Assembly: GCF_017901135.1 (NCBI RefSeq)
Contig: NZ_CP072801.1
Location: forward strand, 558,001 to 622,000
DNA from: Thiothrix litoralis
Lineage (GTDB): Bacteria > Pseudomonadota > Gammaproteobacteria > Thiotrichales > Thiotrichaceae
Direction of reading: 5' to 3'
DNA length: 64,000 bases
Position 1 is the stretch's first letter. Every line of letters starts with the position of its first letter. A model generated the notes under the pieces. It was not told the origin of the DNA, searched no databases, and worked only from the letters and a program-made list of their open reading frames with translations. This document shows, piece by piece, positions 27,347-38,244 of the stretch. Position numbers and translations under genes: made by a program.

Positions 27347-28768
27347 TTAGCGCTTTTTCTTCTTCTCGCTTTTCTTGATTTTGTGGATACGTGCAGCCAG
27401 ACGTTTTTTGCTGTGTTCCTGACGTGGGGTCAGGGTATTGCGTCTGCCTTCATACGGGTTTTCGCCGCCCTTGTACTCAATGCGCACCTGACTGCCCACC
27501 AGTTTGAGGGTTTTGTGGAAATAATTGCTCAGGTAGCGCGTGTACATATCCGGCACATAATCGGTACGGTTGCCGTGAATAATAATGCGGAATGGGTTGC
27601 TGCCACCTTGGTGGGCGTAACGCAGTTTGATGCGTTGTCCACGGGTCAGCGGTGGTTGGTGCTGTTGCACCGCCATTTCCAAAATCCGCGTCAAACGTGG
27701 GGTTGGTACCTTGAGCATGGCGGAATCGTAAGCACGTTTCACGGCGGTATACAGTAAGCCAACATTAGAGCCATGCAGTGCGGAGATGAAATACTTTTCT
27801 GCGAAATCCAGGAAGGGCAACTTGACCTCAATCTGTTGCTTGATCCAGTCGCGGTCATCGGATTCCATGCCATCCCATTTATTGACGGCGAGTACCAGCG
27901 CTTTGCCTGCATCCAGAATCAGCCCCAGCAAGTGGGCATCCTGATCGGCGATGGTGTCGTGTGCATCCACCAGCATGATGACGACGTGCGCCCGTTGAAT
28001 GGCATCCAGCGTTTTGATAATACTGAATTTTTCAATGGTCTCATCCACGCGGCTGCGGCGGCGTACCCCAGCGGTGTCGATCAGGGTGTAACGTTGCCCA
28101 TCGCGTTCAAACGGGATGAAAATGCTGTCGCGGGTTGTGCCGGGTTGGTCGAACGCAATGACGCGTTCTTCGCCCATGATGCGGTTGATCAGGGTGGATT
28201 TACCCACGTTCGGGCGACCCACGAAGGCGATGCGGATGCTGCCATCGTCTTCCTCTTCTTCTTCCTCATCGAAGCCCGCGCCGAGCGAGTCGAGCACTGT
28301 GGTCATCAGCACGGTGACGCCGCGCCCTTGCACCGCTGCAATCTGGAAGACTTGGGTAAAACCGAGGCCGTAAAATTCGGTGGCGGCTTGATCCGCGTCC
28401 ACGCCGTCGATCTTGTTGACCAGCAGGAACACCGGTTTGCTCATGACGCGGATGTCTTGCGCAATTTGCTGGTCAGCGGCAGTCAGCCCTTGCTTGCCAT
28501 CAACGATGAACAGGATGGCATCGGCTTCCTGCATCGCCGCGCGGGTTTGTTTCGCCATGTGTTCGTCGATACCGACTTCTTCACCGCTTAAACCACCCGT
28601 GTCGATCAGCATGTAGCTGCGCCCGTTGAGTTCGCCAGTGCCGTATTTACGGTCACGGGTCAGGCCGGGAAAATCCGCGACCAGCGCATCACGTGAGCGG
28701 GTCAAACGGTTAAACAAGGTGGATTTGCCAACATTGGGGCGGCCAATCAGTGCGAGAACGGGTTTCAT
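27347..28768 (-). CDS. der: Ribosome biogenesis GTPase Der (EngA)
   Basis: 473 residues with two tandem GTPase domains and a C-terminal KH-like domain. First domain: LIGRPNVGKSTLFN, DTGG, NKID; second domain: VGRPNVGKSTLINR, DTAGVRRR, NKWD. An acidic spacer (EEEEEDD) joins them and the tail is Lys-rich (IHKIKKSEKKKKR). Required for 50S subunit assembly. In many gammaproteobacteria der follows bamB; here it is separated from bamB by about 24 kb. A TnpB element sits 1 base beyond its stop codon. Confidence 0.97.
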   Translation of the reverse strand: MKPVLALIGRPNVGKSTLFNRLTRSRDALVADFPGLTRDRKYGTGELNGRSYMLIDTGGLSGEEVGIDEHMAKQTRAAMQEADAILFIVDGKQGLTAADQQIAQDIRVMSKPVFLLVNKIDGVDADQAATEFYGLGFTQVFQIAAVQGRGVTVLMTTVLDSLGAGFDEEEEEEDDGSIRIAFVGRPNVGKSTLINRIMGEERVIAFDQPGTTRDSIFIPFERDGQRYTLIDTAGVRRRSRVDETIEKFSIIKTLDAIQRAHVVIMLVDAHDTIADQDAHLLGLILDAGKALVLAVNKWDGMESDDRDWIKQQIEVKLPFLDFAEKYFISALHGSNVGLLYTAVKRAYDSAMLKVPTPRLTRILEMAVQQHQPPLTRGQRIKLRYAHQGGSNPFRIIIHGNRTDYVPDMYTRYLSNYFHKTLKLVGSQVRIEYKGGENPYEGRRNTLTPRQEHSKKRLAARIHKIKKSEKKKKR

Positions 28769-28828
28769 GGTATAAACAGCACAACAGAAAATTAAGCCGG
28801 GTAGGATACCATTATTTCAGGAGAAAAC

Positions 28829-29374
28829 ATGAATTATTGCAGTGAGTGCGGTGCAGCAGTCAGTTTGAAGATTCCCGAAAACGATGAACGAATGCGCTTT
28901 GTGTGTGATGTTTGCGGGGTGATTCATTATCAAAACCCTAAAATCGTGGCGGGGGCGTTGCCTGTGTGGGGCGAACAGGTGCTGCTGTGCCGCCGGGCGA
29001 TTGCGCCGCGCTACGGTTTGTGGACATTACCCGCCGGATTCATGGAAAACGGTGAAACTACCGACCAGGCCGCTGCCCGCGAAGCGCATGAGGAAGCCAA
29101 TGCCAAGCTGCGCGATTTGCACTTGTACACGGTGATCAGCATCCCGCACATCAATCAGGTGTACATGTTGTACCGCTGCGAGCTGGCCTCAGATGATTTT
29201 TCACCGGGGGTGGAAAGTCTGGAAACGCGATTGTTCCATGAGCATGAAATCCCTTGGAATGAGCTGGCGTTCCCCTCGGTGCGCAAAACGCTGGAGTGCT
29301 TTTTCCACGACCGCAAACAAGGGGCGTTTCAGGTGCGTAATCTGGGCTTTTTAGCGCCGAAACCAGCAGGCTGA
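28829..29374 (+). CDS. NUDIX hydrolase with N-terminal zinc ribbon
   Basis: 181 residues. A two-CxxC zinc ribbon (CSECGAAV and CDVCGVIH) precedes a NUDIX domain with the box GFMENGETTDQAAAREAHEE. The segment after EE reads ANA instead of the usual xGU, a small departure in the loop, but the metal-binding REXXEE residues are intact. Similar proteins hydrolyse NADH, FAD or ADP-ribose type diphosphates; the substrate here is unknown. Good AGGAG site before the ATG; divergent from der. Confidence 0.9.
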   Translation: MNYCSECGAAVSLKIPENDERMRFVCDVCGVIHYQNPKIVAGALPVWGEQVLLCRRAIAPRYGLWTLPAGFMENGETTDQAAAREAHEEANAKLRDLHLYTVISIPHINQVYMLYRCELASDDFSPGVESLETRLFHEHEIPWNELAFPSVRKTLECFFHDRKQGAFQVRNLGFLAPKPAG

Positions 29375-29383
29375 TTAGCAGGG

Positions 29384-29815
29384 CTATTTCTTGTGGATTC
29401 TCACCAAACGGGTTTGCGAAAAGCGGTCATGCCAAGTTAGGCGTTCCGGGTCGAATAATGAGACGAGAAAGCCGATACATAAGGCTGCCCAACTGAGGAT
29501 AGCCCACAGAAAACGCGAGCGGGCTTGTGGCCAATTGATGGCTTGCCCTGTTTCTGTCACCACGCGCACTTTCCATGCCCGCATTCCCAGCGTTTGCCCG
29601 CCGTGCGTCCAGAACCAGCCAAAGAAGCCGTAGGTCATGGCGGTGTACACCAACATCATGATGATAGCGGGCACTTTTACCCCCGTCAGCGCTGTGAAAG
29701 CGTAAGCGGGAATCGCAGCAATAATCACCACGCTGAAGCCTGCGAGCACGGTGTCGTAAATGATCGCGCCAACGCGGCGGAGGAGAGTAGCGGGTTCAGC
29801 AGTCATATTGCTCAT
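29384..29815 (-). CDS. RDD family membrane protein
   Basis: 143 residues with three or four hydrophobic segments and the family motif LLRRVGAIIYDTVLAGFSVV (Arg and Asp of the name), then TLGMRAWKVRVVTETG and SLFDPERLTWHDRFSQTRLV. The start at 29815 overlaps the stop of the uma2 gene (ATGA); a second ATG at 29806 is possible. Function of the family is not settled; some members are linked to ion transport. Confidence 0.87.
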   Translation of the reverse strand: MSNMTAEPATLLRRVGAIIYDTVLAGFSVVIIAAIPAYAFTALTGVKVPAIIMMLVYTAMTYGFFGWFWTHGGQTLGMRAWKVRVVTETGQAINWPQARSRFLWAILSWAALCIGFLVSLFDPERLTWHDRFSQTRLVRIHKK

Positions 29816-30393
29816 TGAAGAAAAAATCCCATATCTTCGTAAATATCTTCTAGTGTTAATTGCAGCGTGGAATCGCCGCAACGTATAGCCAACACTTCGC
29901 CCGTGTCGAGCGCGGCTTTTTCCCATTGGTTGTTGGCATTGCGCTGGTAATAGTCCACTTGAACGTGTTCGGGTGAAATCAGCAAGTAATAACGCAGACT
30001 GGGGATGCGCTGGTAATTGCGTAATTTTTCGCGGCGGTCGGTACTGACTGTGGAGGGTGAGGCGACTTCAACGATGATGCACGGCTGTTCACGGTAATAC
30101 CCGCCGATATTGTCATCAGGATCACAGCACAGCATGACATCGGGGTAATAGAAGTAACGTCCACTGTCCAGTCGCAACTTCATATCACTGAGGTACGTCG
30201 TACAGTGCGTGCCACGCGTTTGGCGGCGCAGATGGAAGCCAACATTCATCGTGACACGATTGTGTTTATCGCTTGCCCCTGCCATTGCGTAAATTTGCCC
30301 ATCCACGTATTCGTGACGTATCTCCCCGTCGTTTTCAAACGCGAGGTATTCGGCTTCCGTTGTGTAGTGTTGTATCTGTGGCTGCGACATCAT
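29812..30393 (-). CDS. Uma2 family putative PD-(D/E)XK endonuclease
   Basis: 193 residues. The DUF820/Uma2 pattern is clear: EYLAFENDGEIRHEYVDGQI, FYYPDVMLCCDP and PCIIVEVASPST, where Asp and the Glu-x-Ala/Ser segment correspond to the nuclease-like D...ExK core (the lysine is replaced, as usual in this family). The family is widespread in filamentous bacteria and cyanobacteria with unknown function. It overlaps the RDD gene. Confidence 0.85.
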   Translation of the reverse strand: MMSQPQIQHYTTEAEYLAFENDGEIRHEYVDGQIYAMAGASDKHNRVTMNVGFHLRRQTRGTHCTTYLSDMKLRLDSGRYFYYPDVMLCCDPDDNIGGYYREQPCIIVEVASPSTVSTDRREKLRNYQRIPSLRYYLLISPEHVQVDYYQRNANNQWEKAALDTGEVLAIRCGDSTLQLTLEDIYEDMGFFLQ

Positions 30394-30432
30394 GCGACTC
30401 CCGTATCACGTTGCAGTGAGAATGCCTTTTCT

Positions 30433-30464
30433 CACCTCCCCTGACAAGGGGAGGTTGGGAGGGG
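30433..30464. repeat. Short palindromic repeat between uma2 and trpG
   Basis: Arms ACCTCCCCT and AGGGGAGGT around a 4-base loop (30434-30455), followed by TGGGAGGGG. The layout (C-run, short loop, G-run, TGGGAGGGG) is like the repeat inside the oxoprolinase gene at 48505. It may also stop transcription after trpG, but no T-run follows on the minus strand. Confidence 0.7.
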
Positions 30465-30469
30465 TTTCT

Positions 30470-31054
30470 TCATTTTCCATCCAGAAAATTCCGCAGCATG
30501 TCATGCCCGTATTGGGTGAGGATGGATTCTGGGTGGAATTGCACACCTTCCACCGGCAGGGTTTTGTGGCGCACGCCCATGATTTCATCCAGCTTGCCAT
30601 CGGCGGTTTCTGTCCAGGCGGTAATTTCCAGACAGTCGGGGAGGCTGGCTTGTTCGATCACTAGCGAATGGTAACGGGTGGCTTCCAGTGGGTTGGGCAG
30701 GCTGCTGAATACGCCGACACCTTTATGGTGAATCATCGAGGTTTTGCCGTGCATGATTTCTTTGGCACGGACGATCTTGCCGCCGAAGGCTTGCCCAATG
30801 GACTGATGCCCAAGGCATACGCCGAGGATGGGGATTTTGCCCGCAAAACGCAGCAGCGTGGGGATGGAAATACCCGCTTCCGTTGGTGTGCAAGGCCCCG
30901 GCGACAGCACGATTTTGTCGGGGGCGATGGTATCAATGGCTTCGACGGGGATTTCGTCGTTGCGCACGATCTGAACTTTCGCCCCTAACTCGCCCAGATA
31001 CTGCACGATGTTGTAAGTGAAAGAGTCATAGTTATCAATCATTAAGACGCGCAT
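30470..31054 (-). CDS. trpG: Anthranilate synthase component II (glutamine amidotransferase)
   Basis: 194 residues. It supplies ammonia to TrpE for anthranilate (and possibly to PabB for aminodeoxychorismate). Class I amidotransferase motifs: [16 protein letters not shown], oxyanion segment LSPGPCTP, nucleophile [15 protein letters not shown] and [13 protein letters not shown] with the catalytic His-Glu. AGGAG precedes the ATG, and the gene follows trpE by 14 bases. Confidence 0.95.
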   Translation of the reverse strand: MRVLMIDNYDSFTYNIVQYLGELGAKVQIVRNDEIPVEAIDTIAPDKIVLSPGPCTPTEAGISIPTLLRFAGKIPILGVCLGHQSIGQAFGGKIVRAKEIMHGKTSMIHHKGVGVFSSLPNPLEATRYHSLVIEQASLPDCLEITAWTETADGKLDEIMGVRHKTLPVEGVQFHPESILTQYGHDMLRNFLDGK

Positions 31055-31068
31055 AGTCTACTCCTTTC

Positions 31069-32559
31069 TCACTTGTGTTTGCCATTCAGGCCGGACAGGG
31101 CAGCGCTGGCGGCACGGAATACCGCACGGCCTTTGTTCATGGTTTCGTCCCATTCCGATTGCGGCACGGAGTCGTAGACAATACCTGCGCCCGCTTGGAT
31201 GTGCAGCACGTCATCCTTGATGACGGCGGTGCGGATGGCGATGGCGGTATCCATATTGCCGTTCCACGCCAGATAGCCGATCGCGCCCGAATACACGCCG
31301 CGTTTGACGGGTTCGAGTTCGTCGATGATTTCCATCGCGCGGATTTTCGGCGCACCGCTGACGGTTCCGGCGGGGAAGGTGGCGCGGAGTACGTCCATCG
31401 CATCCAGCCCCGGCAGCAGTTGCCCGGTGACGTTGGAAACGATGTGCATGACGTGCGAATAGCGTTCCACAATCATTTTGTCGGTGAGTTTTACCGAGCC
31501 GATGCTGCTGACACGCCCCGCATCGTTGCGCCCAAGGTCGATCAGCATCAGGTGTTCGGCGAGTTCTTTGGGGTCGTTGAGGAGTTCGGTTTCGAGTGCC
31601 TGATCACGCTGTTCGGTGTCGCCACGACGGCGCGTGCCTGCAATCGGGCGCACGGTAATAATGTCATCTTCGAGGCGCACCAGAATTTCCGGCGAGGAAC
31701 CGACAATGTGAAAATCGCCCAGATTCAGGAAGTACATGTACGGCGAGGGGTTGAGGCGGCGCAAAGCACGGTACAAATCCAGCGGCGGCGCGGCAAACGG
31801 GATGCTCATGCGTTGCGACAGCACCACTTGCATCACATCCCCGGCCTTGATGTATTCCTTGGCAGCCAGTACCGCAGCCTTGAAACCGTCTTCGGTGAAG
31901 CCTGAAATGAAGTCGCTTTCTTCCACCTTGGTCGCTGTGGGGGCGGGTTGGTAGAGGCGACGGGCTTCCTGCAACTGGCGTTCGAGTGCGTCGAGGCGTT
32001 GCTGAGATTGCTGGAAACCGCCCGCTTCCGCCAGCACGATCAAGTGCAATTCACCGCGCAGGTTGTCGAACACCACGACTTCATCCGACACCATCAGCAC
32101 GATGTCGGGCGTGCCAATCGGGTCGGGCTTTTCACGCCCCTGCGCCAGCTTTTTTTCAATGTAGCGAATGGTTTCGTAGCCGAAATAGCCGACCAGCCCG
32201 CCGTTGAATCGCGGCAAATCTTCTATGTCGGGTACGTTGTATTGCTGCTGGAATTTGGTGATCCACACCAGCGGGTCAGCTACGTCAAAGGCTTCGATGG
32301 GCTGATGGGCGCGGTGCACTTCCACCCGCAGGCCAAACACTTTGATGATGGTTTTGGCTGGCAGGCCGAGCATGGAATAACGTCCCCATTTTTCCCCGCC
32401 CTGTACGGACTCGAACAGGTAGGAATAGGGCGCATCAGCGAGTTTGAGGTAGGCACTTAACGGGGTATCAAGGTCTGCCAGAATGGTACGGCGGACAGGA
32501 ACGCGGTTGTAGCCTTGGGCGATATAGGTATCAAAAATTTCCTGATTCATCGTGTGCAT
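31069..32559 (-). CDS. trpE: Anthranilate synthase component I
   Basis: 496 residues. Converts chorismate to anthranilate. N-terminal tryptophan-binding domain begins with [20 protein letters not shown] (the feedback-site LxxxDxxTPxS pattern is visible), and the C-terminal chorismate-binding domain has [23 protein letters not shown] and [21 protein letters not shown] second ATG at 32550 could be the real start. No attenuator leader is obvious upstream. Confidence 0.95.
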   Translation of the reverse strand: MHTMNQEIFDTYIAQGYNRVPVRRTILADLDTPLSAYLKLADAPYSYLFESVQGGEKWGRYSMLGLPAKTIIKVFGLRVEVHRAHQPIEAFDVADPLVWITKFQQQYNVPDIEDLPRFNGGLVGYFGYETIRYIEKKLAQGREKPDPIGTPDIVLMVSDEVVVFDNLRGELHLIVLAEAGGFQQSQQRLDALERQLQEARRLYQPAPTATKVEESDFISGFTEDGFKAAVLAAKEYIKAGDVMQVVLSQRMSIPFAAPPLDLYRALRRLNPSPYMYFLNLGDFHIVGSSPEILVRLEDDIITVRPIAGTRRRGDTEQRDQALETELLNDPKELAEHLMLIDLGRNDAGRVSSIGSVKLTDKMIVERYSHVMHIVSNVTGQLLPGLDAMDVLRATFPAGTVSGAPKIRAMEIIDELEPVKRGVYSGAIGYLAWNGNMDTAIAIRTAVIKDDVLHIQAGAGIVYDSVPQSEWDETMNKGRAVFRAASAALSGLNGKHK

Positions 32560-32595
32560 TTCAGGTTGAATAAGGGGGCAAAGTCTAGCATACGC

Positions 32596-32845
32596 TTAGC
32601 GCAGGCGATACACGCCGAGTAAGGGGTGGTAACGCAAGGTGTGGTTTTTGTCAGTGTCGCTGTAACAGGCACTTTCGATGCTCATCAGTTGCTGGCGGAT
32701 GAGCGTTTCTTCCTTGTCGGCGAAGAGTTTGGTTTTTAGGTCTGCATACAGTTCTTCTATATCCCACTGGCAAATATAGCGATTCATGGGAATGGTTTCC
32801 GTCGCGGGCGGTTTGACTGTCACTGTCTCGAATTGGCGGTTAACC
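32596..32845 (-). pseudogene. C-terminal fragment of a gene interrupted by the IS50-like element
   Basis: Encodes ...VNRQFETVTVKPPATE and, from 32787, MNRYICQWDIEELYADLKTK down to PLLGVYRLR. Removing the IS50-like element and one copy of its 9-base target duplication joins it in frame to the fragment at 35406-35776. It could still make a 63-residue product from the ATG at 32787. I do not recognise the family. Confidence 0.7.
32837..32845. repeat. Target duplication CGGTTAACC, left copy
   Basis: Nine-base direct repeat flanking the first IS50-like element; the right copy is at 35406-35414. Tn5/IS50 family elements make 9-base duplications. Confidence 0.9.
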
Positions 32846-32873
32846 CATCTCTTTATACACAAATCAGTCCTAG

Positions 32874-35353
<2,480 letters not shown>

Positions 35354-35405
35354 AGGTGAAAATTGCTTATCTTACATCAGCTTGGGACTTGTGTATAAGG
35401 AGATG

Positions 35406-35414
35406 CGGTTAACC
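35406..35414. repeat. Target duplication CGGTTAACC, right copy
   Basis: Partner of the left copy at 32837-32845; it proves that copy A is a simple insertion that has not been rearranged since. Confidence 0.9.
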
Positions 35415-35776
35415 TCCTCACGGCAAGACCACTGCTTTTCCTCGTCCATCCAGCATAACAAGTTGCTGTGAGCGCGGCGGAAGCGGTTGTGTTTGGCGTG
35501 ATGATCGTTCAATGCCATCGCAGGCGTTTGGATAAAATGCTGTAAGCCGACGTGTGATTGTTTGCGTGGCGCAGTACCGCTTAACCATTCGCCGAGTTTG
35601 CGTTGTTCCAGCGTGGTAATGGCGGCGGTTTGTGCTTGTTTCTGACTTAACAGGGAGCGTGCATCAATAGTCTGCGTGAGCAAGGCCATGTCATACACTG
35701 CTTGGGTTTGGTGTTGCTTGAGGGTATAGCCGTCCGACTCCACACCGGGGTAGCAGAAGGCTTTATCCGTCTTTCG
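35406..35776 (-). pseudogene. Middle fragment of the gene interrupted by the IS50-like element
   Basis: Reads ...KAFCYPGVESDGYTLKQ, then LTQTIDARSLLSQKQAQTAA, then WMDEEKQWSCREEVNR, and joins the fragment at 32845 across the target duplication. Its N-terminal part was cut off by the TnpB element at about 35770 and is absent on the other side. With the C-terminal piece it is about 200 residues. The family is not recognised. Confidence 0.65.
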
Positions 35777-36325
35777 CGTAAAACCTCGTCCTTCAGGGCG
35801 AGGATGCAGAGCGAGGGCAGCATCGCTGCGCCTCTTCCGTTTGTCGGCTGAAACCCGCATTTACGGTGGATTCAGACGCACAAGGCAGAGATTTTAACCT
35901 ATCCTTAACCTCATGCAACGACGCCAAGCCTTTAAATACGAACTGAAGCCCACCGGCGAGCAACAGCGCAACCTACGCCGCTACGCGGGATCGTGCCGCT
36001 TTGTTTACAACAAGGCGTTAGCGTTGCAACAAGCCAACCATGCAGCGGGTGAAAAGTTCATCGGTTACGTGGCCATGGCAGCCAAGCTGCCCGTTTGGAA
36101 ACGGGAGGCGGGGCAGGCGTGGCTAAAAGATTCCCCCTCACAGGCGTTGCAGCACGCCCTGAAGGACTTGGACAAGGCCTACCAAAACTTCTTTGCCAAA
36201 CGTGCCGACTTCCCCCGCTTCAAACGTAAGGGCAACGGTGACCGTTTCCGCTACCCCGACCCCAAACAAATTAAGCTCGACCCAGCCAACAACCGCCTTT
36301 TTCTGCCCAAACTGGGCTGGATACC
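35777..36325 (+). mobile_element. 5' part of a third TnpB-only element, truncated by ISAs1
   Basis: Left hairpin ACCTCGTCCTTCAGGGCGAGG (arms CCTCG/CGAGG, about 35785-35806), same position and loop CCTTCAG as in the element at 26075. The element is cut at 36325 by an ISAs1 element and its right half is missing from the window. The left boundary is approximate. Confidence 0.75.
35913..36325 (+). pseudogene. tnpB, N-terminal 138 residues only
   Basis: Starts MQRRQAFKYELKPTGEQQRN and reaches FRYPDPKQIKLDPANNRLFL and PKLGWIP before the ISAs1 end. The RuvC catalytic parts are lost. It preserves the segment that is deleted in the 26210 copy, so the two damaged genes complement each other as evidence of the ancestral sequence. 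Confidence 0.85.
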
Positions 36326-37584
36326 AGGGCAATCGCATTAAAAATATCTTGTTTTACAAAGCTCTAAATTTTAGGCTTGGTAGCCCCCGGTCTGCCTGTG
36401 ACGATTTTTAGCAGATAGTCCTCATCCCAGCCCGCATTGAGACGCTTGTTCTTTACACCGAGCTTGACGGTTTTCTCGGTTTTGACCAAATTGAGGGCAA
36501 TGTGCCGGACAACTGCCATGTTGGCATCGCCATTGCCGGAGCGCATCCGTTGGTCGTCTTCACGAAAAGCATAGTCCAACACCCAATGCAGGTTGTTTTC
36601 AATGCCCCAATGCGCCCGCACGATTTGCCCCAAACGTTCAGGGTTGGAAGCATCCATGCTGCTGATGAAGTAACGGGTTTCCTCAGTGGTTTTGTCTTTG
36701 CATTCGCGGATGGCGGTGACGGCAATGATGCTGGTGAGCTTAGTCCAATGGGGATGGTCTTTCTTTAGCCACTTAATGTCTGAGGTAGCCCGCACGATGC
36801 GGGTTTCAATTCGCCCATGCCCGCCGTCATCGTTGGTGTGCCCACTCGGCGGGCAGGTGTTGGCGGATTCAAAAAACAGTTTCACGTCCTGATGGAGTGT
36901 GCCTTGGTTGCCCTTCAGGCTGAGCAGGTAATCAGCCCCCTGATCCACGATCTGCTGGGCAATCGCCGTTTGGCAGCCCATCGCATCCAAGGTCACCACC
37001 GCACCCGCAATATTAAGCTGCATCAACAACTTAGGGATGGCGGTGATTTCATTGGACTTGTCATCCACCCGCTGCTGACCCAGCACTAGCTGATTCTGGC
37101 TTGCCCATGCACTGACCATGTAAATGGCGGACTTGCCGGAGGCACGATCGAGGCTACGGCGCAGGCATTTACCGTCAATCGCGATGATCTCGCCGCTGCT
37201 GAGACCGGACAGGTCTGCCACCCAACGGCTAAAACACTCACTGAACTTCTGGGTGTCGATCAGCGCAAAAATCCGCCCAAACGTGTCGTGTGACGGAATG
37301 CCTTGTTTCAAATTCAGTACGGCGGTGAACCACTTTTCTTTGGCTTTGCCAAACTGTTCGATGGATGCCCAGTCATCCGCACCGCAAATCACAGCACACA
37401 AGGTGATGAAGAAAATATCGCTCAGTTTGTGCCGCTTGCGACGATCCATTCGCGGATCAGGGATTGAAGCAAAATGGTCGACTATCGACGCCGTTGAATG
37501 GAGTTGTTTCATGGGGCTACAAAAAGCCTGATAGGAAACGGGCTTATCGTGGTTTTGTCAAGAGTATTTTAATGCGATTGCCCT
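36326..37584 (-). mobile_element. ISAs1 family insertion sequence
   Basis: About 1259 bases. Terminal inverted repeats AGGGCAATCGCATTAAAA are exact for 18 bases at both ends. No 8-10 base target duplication is visible: the left flank ends GGATACC, the right begins AGGTTAAG. This means a deletion or recombination next to the element, which also explains the missing half of the TnpB element. Confidence 0.88.
36364..37512 (-). CDS. ISAs1 family transposase (H-repeat type)
   Basis: 382 residues, full length for ISAs1. Family features: N-terminal VDHFASIPDPRMDRRKRHKL, IIAIDGKCLRRSLD (first Asp), VVTLDAMGCQTAIAQQIVDQ (second Asp) and HWGIENNLHWVLDYAFREDD (Glu region). Probably intact. Confidence 0.94.
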   Translation of the reverse strand: MKQLHSTASIVDHFASIPDPRMDRRKRHKLSDIFFITLCAVICGADDWASIEQFGKAKEKWFTAVLNLKQGIPSHDTFGRIFALIDTQKFSECFSRWVADLSGLSSGEIIAIDGKCLRRSLDRASGKSAIYMVSAWASQNQLVLGQQRVDDKSNEITAIPKLLMQLNIAGAVVTLDAMGCQTAIAQQIVDQGADYLLSLKGNQGTLHQDVKLFFESANTCPPSGHTNDDGGHGRIETRIVRATSDIKWLKKDHPHWTKLTSIIAVTAIRECKDKTTEETRYFISSMDASNPERLGQIVRAHWGIENNLHWVLDYAFREDDQRMRSGNGDANMAVVRHIALNLVKTEKTVKLGVKNKRLNAGWDEDYLLKIVTGRPGATKPKI

Positions 37585-37681
37585 AGGTTAAGTAGCTGTT
37601 CTTATATACGAATGCTGGGCTAGAGGTCATAATGTAAACAAATTTTATGGGCTTGGGTTTTGTGTTGGGGGCTAATAACAC

Positions 37682-38244
37682 ATGAGCTTTAATGAAGATA
37701 CGCGGGTAAAAATACCTACCATCCTGCACCTGACCCGCCTGGGTTATACCTATCTGTCTCTGAAAGAGGCGCAATGTGATGAAAACACCAATATTTTCCC
37801 AGCCTTGTTTCGTGAAGGCATCAGTCGTATCAATTCTGATCTTGACCCCGATGAAATCGAGCGTTTGCGGGAAGATGTCAGCCTTTTGTTGGACAATGAG
37901 GACTTGGGAAAAGCGTTTTACGAGCAACTAACACGGCGTTCGGGTACACGTCTAATTGATTTTGAGAACTTCGATAATAACAGCTTCCATGTTGTTACCG
38001 AGCTGCCCTACAAGAACGGTGATGACGAGTTCCGCCCCGATATTACCCTGTTGATCAACGGGATGCCGCTGGTATTCATCGAAGTCAAAAAGCCGAATAA
38101 CCGCGATGGTGTTCTGGCTGAGCGTAGCCGTATCAATGCCCGCTTTCAGAACAAGAAATTCCGGCGCTTTATCAACATCACCCAGTTGATGCTGTTTTCC
38201 AATAATATGGAATATGACAATGAGTCGCCAGAGCCGATTGAGGG
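37682..38244 (+). pseudogene. hsdR: hsdR 5' fragment: type I restriction nuclease domain
   Basis: Encodes the first 187 residues of HsdR: the N-terminal domain with the nuclease core FRPDITLLINGMPLVFIEVKK (Asp and Glu-x-Lys). The reading frame then enters the IS50-like element and stops at 38323. The rest of the gene resumes at 39651 after a loss of roughly 400 residues, including the Walker A region of the DNA translocase. A restriction-competent subunit cannot be made. Confidence 0.9.

Noticed and set aside
27773-28591. 272-codon plus-strand frame opposite der
   Set aside because: Complement of the conserved GTPase coding sequence with no recognisable domain.
31075-32460. Two long plus-strand frames opposite trpE
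   Set aside because: Composition and position show that they are shadows of the trpE codons; trpE has full motifs on the other strand.
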